Program-made: the position numbers and the translations under genes | Assembly: GCA_029844215.1 (NCBI GenBank) | Contig: CM056725.1 | Location: 32,394,485-32,458,484 of the forward strand | Source of the DNA: Przewalskia tangutica | Lineage: Eukaryota; Streptophyta; Magnoliopsida; Solanales; Solanaceae | DNA length: 64,000 bases | Direction: 5' to 3' | Notes under the pieces: model-generated | Told to the model about the DNA's origin: nothing | Database searches by the model: none | The model's input: only the letters and a program-made list of their open reading frames with translations | Part shown: piece after piece, positions 1 to 11,350 of the stretch | How the letters are laid out: every line of letters starts with the position of its first letter | Position numbering within the stretch: the stretch's first letter is position 1

Positions 1-371
1 ACCTGACGATCGAGTATCGCTATGGGACTCTCCTCATATGATAACCCCTCGGTCACCTGGACATCGTCAATCGGGTGTACCCTAGATGGATCCCCGATAC
101 ATCTCCTCAGCATAGAAACATGAAAAACCGGATGCACTGCCTCCAGATCGGACGGCAGATCCAACTCATAGGCAACCTTGCCTACCCTGCGGACAATCTG
201 ATAAGGCCCAATGTACCTTGGGTTGAGCTTCCCTTTCCTCCCAAATCTCATCACACCCTTCATGGGTGACACCTTCAGGAAAACCCAATCATCAACCTCA
301 AACTCCAAATGCCGACGACGATGATCTGCATACGACATCTGTCGACTCTGAGTTGTCAGTAACCGCTCCTG
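1..371 (-). CDS. Integrase C-terminus and chromodomain-proximal fragment (partial pol)
   Basis: Read on the minus strand this is about 123 codons without a stop and without a start, cut by the window edge. Seen: motifs DWVFLKVSP, GPYQIVRRVGKVAYELDLP, FHVSMLRRCIGDP and ESPIAILDRQ. These belong to the integrase C-terminal (GPY/F) module and linker that lead into the chromodomain of Ty3/gypsy chromoviruses. That module helps integrase bind DNA and choose the site. The homologous plus-strand copy in element C lies at 36780-37100. This is the cleanest pol reading frame in the window. It ends abruptly at about 371-379, where plus-strand 3' noncoding sequence of another element begins, so it is a rearranged or nested fragment whose remainder lies left of the window. 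Confidence 0.8.
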
Positions 372-379
372 AACCTTAG

Positions 380-1009
380 AATATTACAGTTGAGACCTTA
401 GGTGTAAGGCCGTCTTGAGTAAAGGATTTTGCAGAAGATCCTTGTCGGAGTGCATTATATGCATAGGGTGTATTAGTGTGATAATTCCATGGGTAGTGTA
501 AGATGAAAGTGGTAGCTTTCAGGACTTGTATAGGTAGGGTTGTTCCGGATCGGGGAACGAGAGAGGTTGGGGTCAGTTCGAGGTGGTCCCGCCAGGTGGT
601 AGGATCACGAGGGTGCGAGGCCCAAGTTTAGGTAACCCTCGTATGAGTTCGTGGATGTGTTCGACTAGAATCGGATCGTGAAGGCCGGGAATGGCCTTAG
701 AGGAAATTGAAGCAGTAACTGAAGTGTGGAACATGTATTAGAAAGAGTTCAGGTGTGCGAGAAGGGTACGACGAGTAAGAAAAGAAGCGGACGCGTAATA
801 TGAAAACGGAAGTGATCATTTCTTTTATGAAGTGAAGATGTGAAGGGAGTATCCTTTAGACCTTGGGTGTGAGATTTTTGTGATATTAGAGGTGGTTCCT
901 CGTTGGCTCGGATTTGTATGTTATACTATGGCCATTGATGGCATGATTGGATTCGTAAGTATAGTAGTGAAGACTATACCGGCGCATGTGTGTTTGGAGA
1001 CTTAGAAGG
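380..1009 (+). other. 3' noncoding internal region of element A
   Basis: No credible gene. The stretch is closely similar to 31014-31774 in element D, for example around GAGACCTTA and the TTTCAGGACTTG segments. In both places it ends in the palindrome and purine tract before an LTR. It is therefore the untranslated part between the last coding region and the 3' LTR. A part of the same region appears on the minus strand in element E (20818-21127). Confidence 0.75.
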
Positions 1010-1044
1010 AACATTCGGGACGAATGTTTCTAAGGGGGGAAGAA
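1010..1044 (+). promoter_or_regulatory. Palindrome plus polypurine tract of element A
   Basis: Seen: arms AACATTCG (1010-1017) and CGAATGTT (1021-1028) around the loop GGA, then the purine run AAGGGGGGAAGAA (1032-1044) directly before the LTR start TGTTATACC. A purine run in this place primes plus-strand DNA synthesis in LTR retrotransposons. The palindrome recurs before every purine tract in the window. Confidence 0.85.
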
Positions 1045-4000
1045 TGTTATACCCCGTAGTTCCAGGGTATATATGTGAGGATGTGCGTACGAGAATACGA
1101 CAAAAATTTTGTAAAGAAAGGAAGATGTGATTTTTCGACGGAAAAGTTTCCGGTTTTTGTAAAGGAAAAAGGTTCGTTAATGGGAATTGGATTCCCAGAT
1201 TTGGTATTTGGACTTCTTGGATTATATTAGAATTTTGGGATTTTATTTTCAGAAATGGTCACGTGGGGCCCACGGGAGAAATTTACGGTTTTGTGGGGCC
1301 CGCTTTGTTTTTGAGATTTTCGGTATTTTGGATATTTTCGGAAGACGAAATATTTTGGACGAGTAAGGGGGCGACACGTGTCACCCCCTTGAGTGGCCAT
1401 GTGGGCCGAAATTGGTGGGACAAGTGGCTAGCCACTTGTCCCCTTGGCCGAATGGCCATGACACTTGGAAGCCTAAATCGTTGGCCATGTGGTGTGGTGG
1501 GACCCACACACACATGGCCCAATCTTGACCATACACTTACATTGATCTTGGCCCTTGATTCTTCTACAAATACCCCCTTAGCTTGAAGCATAATTTCATC
1601 CCTCACATGAATACATTCCAAAGCAAATACTCCCTCCCCTTTGAAGTGTTTTCGTCCCTCCCCCCCTCTTGTGTAGAAAATACCTTGTGTATTGTTGTAT
1701 AATCCCAAATACCTTGGCCTAGTATCCCTAGTAGTATTCCAAAGTTGTTTTAATACTAGGAGCCCGGAAATGCTACTTTATTCCAATAGTCGCAAAATGA
1801 AACCCTAGAAAACCTTCATAAGCTTGGTTGAAGTGTTAAGAGAAGTTGTTTAGAAACTTCTAAGGGTCGCTTGGAGCGGGTTGGAGCATAAGGAATTGGA
1901 GCTAAGCGTTGCTCAGGATCGACATATAATCTTGGATAATTTTGGGCTTATCGAGGTAATAATTTACGCCCCTATCAGAATTGGATATTACATGTTGTAG
2001 TAGTTATACTTGAGTATATTATATTGGAAGGATGATTATAAAGGATTGAAATGTATTTACATTGGACTGTACTTACAGTAGACTCGTGTAGTATTATTGT
2101 GAAGCAGAATTGAACACGTCCGGTTAGACGTGTAATCCCCTGAGAGTTGTTGGCCTGGTAGCGGGCCTTGATAGGGGAGGAGATTTATGTGATAGCGGGG
2201 GGGGGGGGGGAGGTGCTGCCGAATTTTCTGTAGAATAAAGGAATCTGGTATTTAGAATATTCTACGAAGAGATCTAGAAGCTGATAGACGTTTTTATGGC
2301 CAGTATAGGTTGAAGTACTACGAGTAGCGTATTCTACTTGAAGGGTGGAAAAGGCTAGCAAGGTTGTAGTACTTGGAGCATTTTGCTAATTGTCGATAAT
2401 CGTCGCGAGGTATGTGAACCTCTTCCTATCTTTTCTAGCATGATTGTTGTGAACTATGTAGTACGGTAGACGTACATGTGCTAAGTGAATAAATTGGTTT
2501 AAAACATAAGGTGTTATAATAGCTTTATGGAAAGTTAGTTATAACGACTTTATGTAGGTAAAAGAATGATTTATTGATTTTAGAAGTTAAGAGACTTGAT
2601 CTTGAAAGATAAGAGACTTGACTTATAAATGACTTGATAGGAAATATTAAGGACTTGGTTTGTGTTAAACAGTTGTGAAACCGCTTTTATGAGAAATGGG
2701 TATTTGGTCTTTAAAAGGAACTTGATTTCTAAAAGAAAAGAGACTTGAGGAATTGAAGAGTTTTTGTTTTAAAAGAGAGACATGGCTTTGTCTTAAATTG
2801 GTTTAAAACATAAAGTGTTATAACAGCTTTATGGAAAGTTAGTTATAACGACTTTATGAAAGCAAAAGAATGGTTTTATCATTGGTTCTAAAATGGTAAC
2901 TTGATTTAAGTATATGTTACTTTTTTTGAAAAGAGTAAGTATTTGAGTTTTAAAGAGTATACCTGATGTTGTTTTAAAAGAAAGGCACTTGGTTTAAAAA
3001 GTATAGAGTACTTGATTTTAAAAGTCTTGTAAAGGTTTTTACGAAAGTAAAGTAATTTGGTTTGTAAAGGAAATGTGTTTTTTTTTATACTACGAGTATT
3101 AGTATCTTTTACGTAAAAAGAGGTCTTTTTGAAAGAATGAAAGTGGGTATTATTTTTGGGTTTGAAACCCATATTGTTGACATAAAATGAAAGTACCTTG
3201 AGTTGTGTGTAACTTGCCTATGTTTGCGTGTGATAGCCTTGTTGTGCCAGTATTGTATTTCTATACCACTGCGTCTCTCGATGGAGGGCCGGTTGATTTG
3301 TTGTGATCTTACTTGGACGTCTGGCGGTGACGAGGATTCCACGGTGCGCTCGCGTTGATAGCGTTATTCCACGGACTAGCTCTCCATGAGGTTTTACTGA
3401 TTCGGCCTTGGTATCTGGTGGTTGGCTTTCGTACTTGCCCCGTCGTGATCGATTCTTCCGTACTGTAGTTAGCCTTCGCTGCCCGCTCGTGTTAGTGACG
3501 GTCTCGTGACACGACCGGTACTGATAGTTAACGCCGTACTTGCCCGGCCACCACGTGACACGACCGTACACGGTATTCGGCTTCGTACTTGCCCCGTGTC
3601 AGCTTCGTGGTTTGGTTGTATAGTATTGTTAGTACGGCCTTGGTATCTAGTAGTTGGCTTTCGTACTTGCCCCGGTCAGTTGATGATGCGGCTTTGGTAT
3701 CTGGTAGTTAGCCTTCGTACTTGCCCCGTACGGTTGTTATGACACAGGTGGGACCTAGTGTTCATGTGTACTTCTTGGTGTGATTATATCATAGACTGCC
3801 GGCAGTGAGGAAGGCATTCCACGGGCATGATTGATGTTGTGGGCGTGAGACCCATAGTTATATTTGAGTAATGACTTTGAGGGCGTGAGTCCCTGACTTG
3901 ACGTGACTGCTTACATATTATGTACTGTAGTTTGGTTATCATATATGTCTCCTGTTTTATATAGACTACTATGATTTCATTTACGATATTTTCGATTTCA

Positions 4001-4437
4001 CATACTTGGTACTGTTATCGACCTCGCCTTGGGTTGCGTTCATGCCGCATGAGTACATCGTTGGTTGTGGATCCTCGCCATAGGACCACGATTCAACGTT
4101 TTGGGAAGCTCCGTTTCTCGGAGGCTCATCTTTGGTATAGTCCTGTCGGTGTAGTTACTTGTACATTCGTGGGTATGGCGGGCCTGTCGTCATAGTTATG
4201 GTTACATTCTTAGAGTGCATGTAATGCTTGTTGTGGCGGGGTTTGTAAAAGGATTTAATGTCTGAGTTGATATATATATGTATATATTCAGGAAGGTGAC
4301 CGTTTTGGTTAGCCTGTTTCATACTTTATGTCTTGTCTCATGTTTTAGTTTTTATTTCCGCTGATTTTCTCTGATGTTGTATCACTAGGGTGCCCGGGGT
4401 AAGGCACCAGTCACGGGCCCGGGATCGGGTCGTGACA
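1045..4437 (+). mobile_element. 3' LTR of element A
   Basis: A 3393-bp LTR. It starts TGTTATACCCCG right after the purine tract and ends GGGTCGTGACA at 4437. A TATA-like promoter (TACAAATACCCCC at about 1565) lies 520 bp inside. The right-hand flank is not a priming site but decayed pol of element B, so this is a 3' LTR and element A is inserted in B. Its left end is outside the window and the target duplication cannot be checked. It has a 14-G run at 2197-2210 where related LTRs have about four G. It lacks the roughly 220-bp cassette carried by the LTRs of D. Confidence 0.85.
3290..3740 (+). repeat. Degenerate minisatellite in LTR A (TATCTGGTAGTT type)
   Basis: Loose tandem copies of a unit containing GGTATCTGGTAGTT, GCTTTCGTACTTGCCCCG and a variable spacer. 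The same type sits at the same relative place in LTRs D (28500-28700, 34290-34600) and G (42800-43140, minus). It lies between a GTACTTTGG-like left flank and a conserved right flank containing GTGGGACCT and GCCGGCAGTGAGGAAGG. Confidence 0.7.
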
Positions 4438-5857
4438 GGTAGACACTCGAACGATAAGAAATTTTGACAGGTCTTTGGATTAGGTAATACCATGAATTGA
4501 GGTTGAACACCTGGCTATTATCTCTACGAGATGGGAGAGAATAATAGGATTGTTACTTGACGAGATCAAGGAAACCTCTCCCCTAAATTGTGATTGACAG
4601 TAAGTCTTAGCCATGAGGCAAGCAAAGGAATTAAGTCTAAGTTAGTGACCAAGTTGAGTTACAACAGAGAAAGGGAAACAGGAACAATAATTGAGGTTAA
4701 GGGTGCCCGAATATTTCGCAGGTTTGAGGAAGGCTTCCAGTTATTGGAAAATAAGTTGACCACGACTACAGTTCTAACCCCCCCTGAGAGACTAGGAGGT
4801 TAGGTTATTATGGTAATATTTTGAGTGTTTGGCTGGGTTGCGTGCTGACGCAACACGATAAGGTTAGAGCCTATGTTTTCCCGGCGGTTAGGGAAGCATG
4901 AAAGGAATTACGCTACTCACGATTTAGAGTAGGCGGCAGTTAATCGTATCTTGAAAATTTGGAGGCATTCCTTATATAGACTTCATGTGGATATTTGTGC
5001 AGGCCACAAGGGCCTCCGGTATATCTTCAGACAGAGGTAGTTGAATTTGCGACAGAGGCGGTGGTTAGAGTTACCCAAGGATTGTGATATTGATATCCTA
5101 TACCATCTGAGGAAAGCCAAGACAGTTACAGATACTCTTAGTCGTGGATCTATGGGTAGTCTGTTAGATGGGCAACCAGATAAACAGGACATGGTCCGTG
5201 AGATTCATCAGCTACCGAGCCGAGGGGGTTCGATTATTTGTTTCCAAGGTAAATGAAGGTTGGATCCGAGAGGTTGCTGAGTTTTCCGTCGTTGAGGAGG
5301 TAAAGAGGCGACGGTATGAGGATCCAGTCATGATATGGTATCAAGTTATAGCTCTCCGAGAAAAGAAGAGCTTGTTTGAGTAGCACCGGATGGGGTGCTG
5401 TGATATGAGGATAGATTGTGTACCGTGCTGCAGACTAGTCGCCAGGTTTTAGGGAGGCACGCAGCGGTGCTCTCGCTCTAATTGTTCGGGGTCGACTAGT
5501 CGTGTCGTGACCTCAGATGCATGTATGGGTTAGATGACCGGAAAAGGGACATAGCAGAGTTTACTGCATAGTGTCCGAATTAGTAGCGGGTCAAGGTTGA
5601 ACACCAGAAGCCCAGTGGGCTATTACAGGCGATTTAGATCCCGACTTAGATTTGGGAGGTGATTAATGTGGATCTTGTTACAGAGTGGCATCGTACTCAG
5701 AGGAAGTACGACCCCCTGGGGGTCATGGTAAACATGCTGACGAAACCAACCGTGTTCTTCCGGTTAGGACCACTTGCTCGGCTGAGGTTTATGCCAGCTT
5801 TTATAGCAGGGAGATTGTGAGACTGCACGGGGTTCCTACGTTTATGATGTCAGACAG
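4438..5857 (+). pseudogene. Decayed RT end, RNase H and integrase start of element B
   Basis: Several frames with many stops. Recognisable pieces: EEGFQLLENKL (about 4720-4755, the tether between RT and RNase H, matching EEGFQLLKE in element C), a damaged RNase H core, then LRQRRWLELPKDCDIDILYH and LSRGSMGSL (5041-5170), EVAEFSVVEEVKRRRYEDP (about 5276-5332), and the first integrase aspartate region around INVDLVTEW (about 5664). The order matches element C at 35273-36330. RT itself must lie left of element A, whose LTR ends at 4437. The fragment encodes no working enzyme. Confidence 0.75.
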
Positions 5858-6285
5858 ATGAGCTCGGTTACGGATAACTTCTGGAGGTTGTTCAGAAGGG
5901 TTTTAGGGACACATGTGAGTCTCAGTGTTGCATTTCACCCTCAGACCAACGGACAGGCAGAGCGTACCATCCAGGCACTTGAGGATAGGTGGCGGGCCTG
6001 TGTTCTTGATTTCAGAGATAGCCGGGAAGGTTATTTGCCTCTTGTTGGGTTACGTACGATAACAGATACCCTTCCAGTATTTCGGATGGCCCTGTATGAG
6101 GCCTTGTATGTAAGAAAGTGTAGATCGTCGGTTAGTTGGTTCGACATAGGCGAGGTTCAGTTATTTGGTCCAGACTTGATTCAGCGGGCTGTGGATAAGG
6201 CGAAGCTTATCCAGAAAAGATTATTAGTAAGCTCAGAGTCAGCAGAAGCTTTATGCAGATAACCGACGTTGACACGTGGGGTTCA
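5858..6285 (+). pseudogene. Integrase core C-terminal half of element B
   Basis: The longest open piece of B pol, 134 codons (5858-6262). Seen: FHPQTNGQAERTIQALED, which contains the catalytic glutamate of the D,D(35)E integrase triad, followed by RACVLDF, MALYEALYVRKCRS and SWFDIGEVQLFGPDLIQ. The preceding aspartate loop is in another frame (a stop follows MMSDR). After residue LLVSSES the homology stops; the GPY/F module and chromodomain present in element C are missing, so pol is deleted between about 6285 and the 3' noncoding region. Confidence 0.78.
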
Positions 6286-6391
6286 GTTTGACATTTTTGT
6301 ATGAGTATTGTTATGTGGCCACGTGTGGCATTATTGGTATGTAGGGGTTGTAAGGAGACTATGTCACTATCTTTAAGTTGACTCCCAAAAG

Positions 6392-6427
6392 AACATTCGG
6401 GGATGAATGTTTCTAAGGGGGGAAGAA
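6392..6427 (+). promoter_or_regulatory. Palindrome plus polypurine tract of element B
   Basis: Arms AACATTCG (6392-6399) and TGAATGTT (6404-6411) with one mismatch, then the purine run AAGGGGGGAAGAA ending at 6427, directly before TGTTACACC. It fixes the start of B's 3' LTR. Confidence 0.8.
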
Positions 6428-6746
6428 TGTTACACCCCGGAAATTCCAGGATATGTTTATAAGGAACATACGTAAGAACTCAAATGTTAAGATTTGAGAC
6501 GAGTAAAAATTTATCGGAATTATGGAAATTGTCGGAAAACGAAATATTGCGACGAACGGGAGGGCGACACGTGTCACCCCCTTAGAAGTCTTGGACGAAA
6601 TTGACATGGATAAAATGGTCATTTGACCATAATTTAAGATGACCAAGTCTTGCTAAAGCTAGAGCTTGATATTATTGACTTAGTCAAGGCCACTTGGCTA
6701 GAATCCTTGTGAAACTCATCTAGGACAACCCATTTGTTCTAATCTT
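6428..6746 (+). mobile_element. 3' LTR of element B, first segment
   Basis: Starts TGTTACACCCCG after the purine tract and resembles the LTRs of the array at 44772 and 53026 (shared AAATGTTAAGATTTGAGAC). It is broken at 6746 by solo LTR H and resumes at 9234. Confidence 0.85.
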
Positions 6747-9233
6747 TGTTATACCCCGTATTTCCTGAGTATGTACGTGAGGGCGTACGTACAAAAGTTT
6801 AAGCCTTAAGTTAGGCAAGGGACGAAAATTTGTGCACAACCCACAAAAAGAATTGTTTTCCGACGAAACGTTTTCCAAACCTTGCGAAGGGAAAATTACG
6901 GTTGCGACATTTATAATTTTTGCGGATTTTTCCGAGAGATAAAATATTTTGGACCAACGAGAGGGCGACACTTGTCACCCTCAAGTGGACGACGTTGTGG
7001 GCAACTCTTGGCGTTTTTTTTTGTCAAGGATTAGGTAGGATATTTTGTGATATTTGTGGAGTAGATGGATAAGGTACACATGGGTAAATCTACACCCTCC
7101 ACTTGCCCTCCACTTGCCTTAATCTTGGCCCTTGAAAGTCCTATAAATACCCCCCTAAGTTGGAAGAATTCTTCATCCACAAATATTTTCCAAGTCTTGA
7201 AAACTCCTTCTCCCCAGTGAGCTTTTCGCCCAAGCCCTTTCCCCTTAGTAAGCTAGCCAAACACACCCCTTTTGTTAGAAAAATACTCTCAAGTATTGTT
7301 ACTATTCCCAAATACCTTAGCCAATCCCTTGTAGTATTTCCAAAGTCAACTCTATACTTAGAGTCGGAAAATACTACTATACTTCCATTTAGTCACTAAA
7401 CGAAACCACAGAGAAACTTCATAGTTGGTTGAAGTAGTAAGTAGAAGTTGTGTAGAAACTTCTAAGGGTTTCTTGGAGCGGATTGAGCGCATTAGACAGA
7501 GCTAAACCTTGCTCAGGATCGACTTATATCTTGGATAATTTTGGGCTTATCGAGGTAAATAATAATCCTATCCTTCTGTAATTGGAGATTACATCGTAGT
7601 AGTATAGAAATAAGTATAAGATACATAGAAGGATATTAAAGAATAGAATTGAATGAAATCACATCAAGAATATAAATGAAGAATTGAACTATCTTACATA
7701 GAATCAGTATTCTGATGAGACTTGAGTAGTTTGTGGTAGGGAAATGCTGCCCAATTTTCTGTAGAATTAAGAACCTTCTGCTTAGAATATCCTACAGAGT
7801 AGTCTAGACGTTGATAGACGTATTTGACTATTATAGGTTGATACTCTGCGCGCGACATACTCGACTTGGCAGGTGGATTTCGCCGAGAAGGTATGTGATT
7901 CTTCCTATCCCCTTGAGCATGATATTTTAAAAATATATATATAGTACGGTAGACGTACGTGTGTTAACTGAACATGGTTTTACTTGACGTCTTTTGACTT
8001 GAGTCTAAATAATAAAGAATCTTGAAGTATTTCAAAAGAATTATGAATCATTTTTGAAAGAAGAGTAATACTTGGTTTTTAAACAAAAAGCTTAAGAGTT
8101 ATACTAGCTTTATGGGAAGTTAGGTATAACAACTTAAGAAAGATAAAAGGAACGGTTTACTTATGTGTTATGAAAGACTTGTATTGATTTCTGGAAAGTA
8201 TAGTAAGATGGTTTGTTGATTAGACATACTATGATGCTATGTGTGTTAGTATCTTGTAACGTTTGTGTAAAGAGGTTATTCTTATGGTGCTTATGTTGTT
8301 TAACGATAAGCAGTTATGTTAGTATTATATCACTCACCTCTTGACATGATATACCGGGGGTTAAGCTGCCCCCCGATGCGAGGTACACCTCATGCGGTCT
8401 GTGTGACTATGATTCGAGAATACCTCATGCGGGTCCAGGGGAACTATGCGGAGCTACGAGAGTTCCAGGTTAGTGTGCGGGGGATTACCTCATGCGGTCT
8501 ATGTGGCCATGCGGACTACGAGAGTCCAGGACGATGCCGAGGAGTAGCTACCCTCGATGCAGGGAATACCTCATGCGGGCCTAGGTGTCCTATGCGATGC
8601 GGAGTCGAGGATTAGGCATGCATAATGATACTATGGGCGATTGGCCTTGCCCGATCATTCGCGGCCTAGAAAAGACACATTCAGCTTTATCTATTATTGC
8701 TCTTGTTTGTGATGTGGCACTATGCGCGATTACATTGATTGTTTGAACATATTTGTAAAATTGGTTTTAAAATGATATCATTTCATTTAAGTACTTCTGA
8801 TTTCACATACTTGGTACTGTTATCGACCTCCTTGAGGCTGCGTTCATGCGCAGTAAGGGAAGCAGGTGCTAGATCCGCATCCTTAGGATCTTTACTTTGG
8901 TGTCAGGAGCTCCATCTTCTCCGGAGGCTCGACTTTTGGGTATGATCTCCCTATTGTTGTAGATAGTTTTGTACATTCAGGGTATGGCGGGGCCATGTCC
9001 TGCCATAGTTGTTTACTTCCTTAGAGGTCTGTAGTCCTATTGTACAGTTGGGATGTAACTGCCAGACTTGGTTTATATATATATGCCGAAAGACGACTTT
9101 TTCTCAGATAAATTGTGTCTCATTTTACATTTGTTACATGTCTTGTTTTTATATTCCGCTGATTACTCTGATGTATGACTACTTGGGTGCCCGGGTAAGA
9201 CACCAGTCACGGGCCCCGGAACGGGTTGTGACA
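6747..9233 (+). mobile_element. Solo LTR H inserted in the LTR of B
   Basis: A 2487-bp LTR with TGTTATACCCCG at the left end and GGTTGTGACA at the right. Flanks carry the 5-bp target duplication ATCTT (6742-6746 and 9234-9238). No internal region is attached, so this is a solo LTR, the usual product of recombination between two LTRs of one element. A TATA box (TATAAATACCCCC, 7142) lies 395 bp inside. It belongs to the same LTR family as element C. Confidence 0.9.
8370..8620 (+). repeat. CCTCATGCGG minisatellite in LTR H
   Basis: Irregular repeats built from GATGCGAGG, AATACCTCATGCGG and TATGCGGAGC. The same repeat type occurs at 11100-11310 (LTR B), 13425-13620 (LTR C) and, on the minus strand, about 18170-18480 and 23990-24250 (the two LTRs of E). 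Confidence 0.75.
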
Positions 9234-11350
9234 ATCTTGACCCTCCATTATGTTATATATGTATACTAGTAGCAAGACTAGTTCCCACACTTAGTCATAT
9301 TTCAAGAAATCTTGAAGAACACTATGAGAGGCTCTCGGGTTTGGGGTTCAAAGAGCAAGAAATTTTTTCGTTTGTTGTCCAATAAGTACCACACTTTAAA
9401 CCAAGGTTCCTAAGAGTATTGTAAGGTTATCTCAATAGAAAGATCCCGGAAAAATGACGTTTTCGTATTAGTCGCAAGGCGGAAAGTTAAGGAGTTCTTC
9501 AACTTTGAAGTTGGAACTTGAAGATAAGTTCTTCATAAGTTTCTAAGGGTTGCTTGGAGTGGATTGGAACGTCGAAAAGAGGAGCTAAAGTTGCTAAGGA
9601 TCAACTTGTGATCTTGGATCATATTTGGGCTAAATGAGGTATAACCTTCATCTTACTTTTGTAATTGAAGATTTCATGTTATGATAAGTTATAAGTGATC
9701 ATGTGATATGTGTTATGAAGATTGATAAGTGTTATGGAAGTTTAGAAGCTCAAATCCAAAAATGACATGTTGAGTCATTTGAAATTGAATTACATTTTGG
9801 TCGTTAATTAAAATCGTCCCATGTTTACCTACTTGAGGATTGTAGTAGTTATAATAAATTGCGGCTAGATAACATGTTATATTAAACCACTTGGATTGAA
9901 AAGGGATTGGAAACGAATTTGTATTGTTGTCCCTATTTTGCCGAATGGACATTATAGGTTGGACTAGTTTGATATTTATTGTGGGGTGGAATTTTACACG
10001 TCTTGATTAAGCGTGTAATCCCCTATTGTTAACTACTTTGTTGAGCCTTAAATGTGGCGTGTTTGGTTATTGAATTCGGCCTTGAAAAAGGTGGCAAAGT
10101 ATGTAGAAACAAAGGAAGTGATGTCCGATTTTCCGTAGAATTTAGTAGTTTTGCACTTGGAATATTCTACGTTTGAAGTAAGAAGTTAATAGACGTACTA
10201 TGGTCATTATAGGTTGACATACTACGTACGACATATTGGACTTGGCAAGTGGATTGAACCGAAGAGGTATGTGGAACTTTCTTATCTCTTGAGCATGAAT
10301 AAGTTGTAAATGTATAGTACGGTAGACGTACAAGATTTTGACAATCTAGTCCATTGATATCCTTGGCTTATTTTAAGAATGTCCAAGTTGGTTGAGTTAG
10401 GGAATTAACTCACTTGTTTAAATATTAAGGATATCTTGGTTTTCAAAAGTTAAGAGACTTTAAGTATGTTGAAAGTATTTTTGATACTTGTTTTGTTGGA
10501 AAGTTTAAGTCTCTTGGTTATAAAGAAGAATGTAAGTTTCTAAGGTATAAAGCTAGTATAACGGCTTTATGGGAAGTTGGTTATAATAGTTTTATGGAAG
10601 GTTAAAAAGAGTGATTTACTCTAAGTAATTTAAGTATGATAAATTACTTGAAATAATGAAAGGCAAATTGATTTAAAGGCATCAATTGCTTAAAGTTTTA
10701 AAAGAAAGAAGTCACTTGATTTAGAAGCCTATAAATGTATTTCTAAAAGGTATTGTGACTTGTCTTGAAAAGTAGTTATGACTTGATACTACAGTTATTA
10801 GTATCTTGGAGGTTTTATATGAAAAAAAGTCATTTTAAAAGAATAGAAGTACGTAGTACTTTGGGTTAAATTCCCGGATTTTATAATGACATGTTAGTGC
10901 CTTAAGTAAACTAAAATGCGAGTGTATATGAATAAGACTAATAAGAAGTTAGGGGGATTTCTTAACTTACTTATGTAATGTATGATAAGCCGGTAGTGCT
11001 TATGTTATGTATGATAAGCCGGTAGTTCTTATGTTATGTATGATAGCCGGTTGTGCTAGTGATATATGGTGCATTACGGGGTCATTCCCCGGGTTTGTGG
11101 CATTTGCATATTTCGTGGATTTGCTACCCATGATGCGAGGAATACCTCATGCGGGTCCGAAAGGGCTTATGCGGGTGAAATAGTCCCATGCGGGGCGGAC
11201 CAGTCCTATGCGAGGAATACCTCATGCGGGTCTACACGACTTATGCGGGCGGATACAGTCTATGCGAGGAATACCTCATGCGGGTCCATACGACCCTTGC
11301 GGGTGAAATAGTCCCAGGAGTAGGATTGCTTAATGATACTGCGGGCGGGT
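9234..11350 (+). mobile_element. 3' LTR of element B, second segment
   Basis: Continues the B LTR after solo LTR H. Seen: ATCTTGACCCTCCATTATG at the restart, a TATA-like TTATATATGTATAC at about 9251, then AT-rich sequence homologous to the array LTRs (for example GGCCTTGAAAAAGGTGGCAA at about 10079). It stops at 11350 where element C begins. Its remaining 3' end must lie right of the window. I see no gene here. Confidence 0.8.
11100..11315 (+). repeat. CCTCATGCGG minisatellite in LTR B
   Basis: Alternating GAGGAATACCTCATGCGGGT and short variable segments such as ACTTATGCGGGCGG. It is preceded by about three short copies of TATGATAAGCCGGT (10981-11050). Confidence 0.75.

Noticed and set aside
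1283..1708. Minus-strand open frame of 141 codons overlapping a plus-strand frame at 1263-1586
   Set aside because: Both lie in the promoter part of LTR A, where no homologous LTR keeps the frame.
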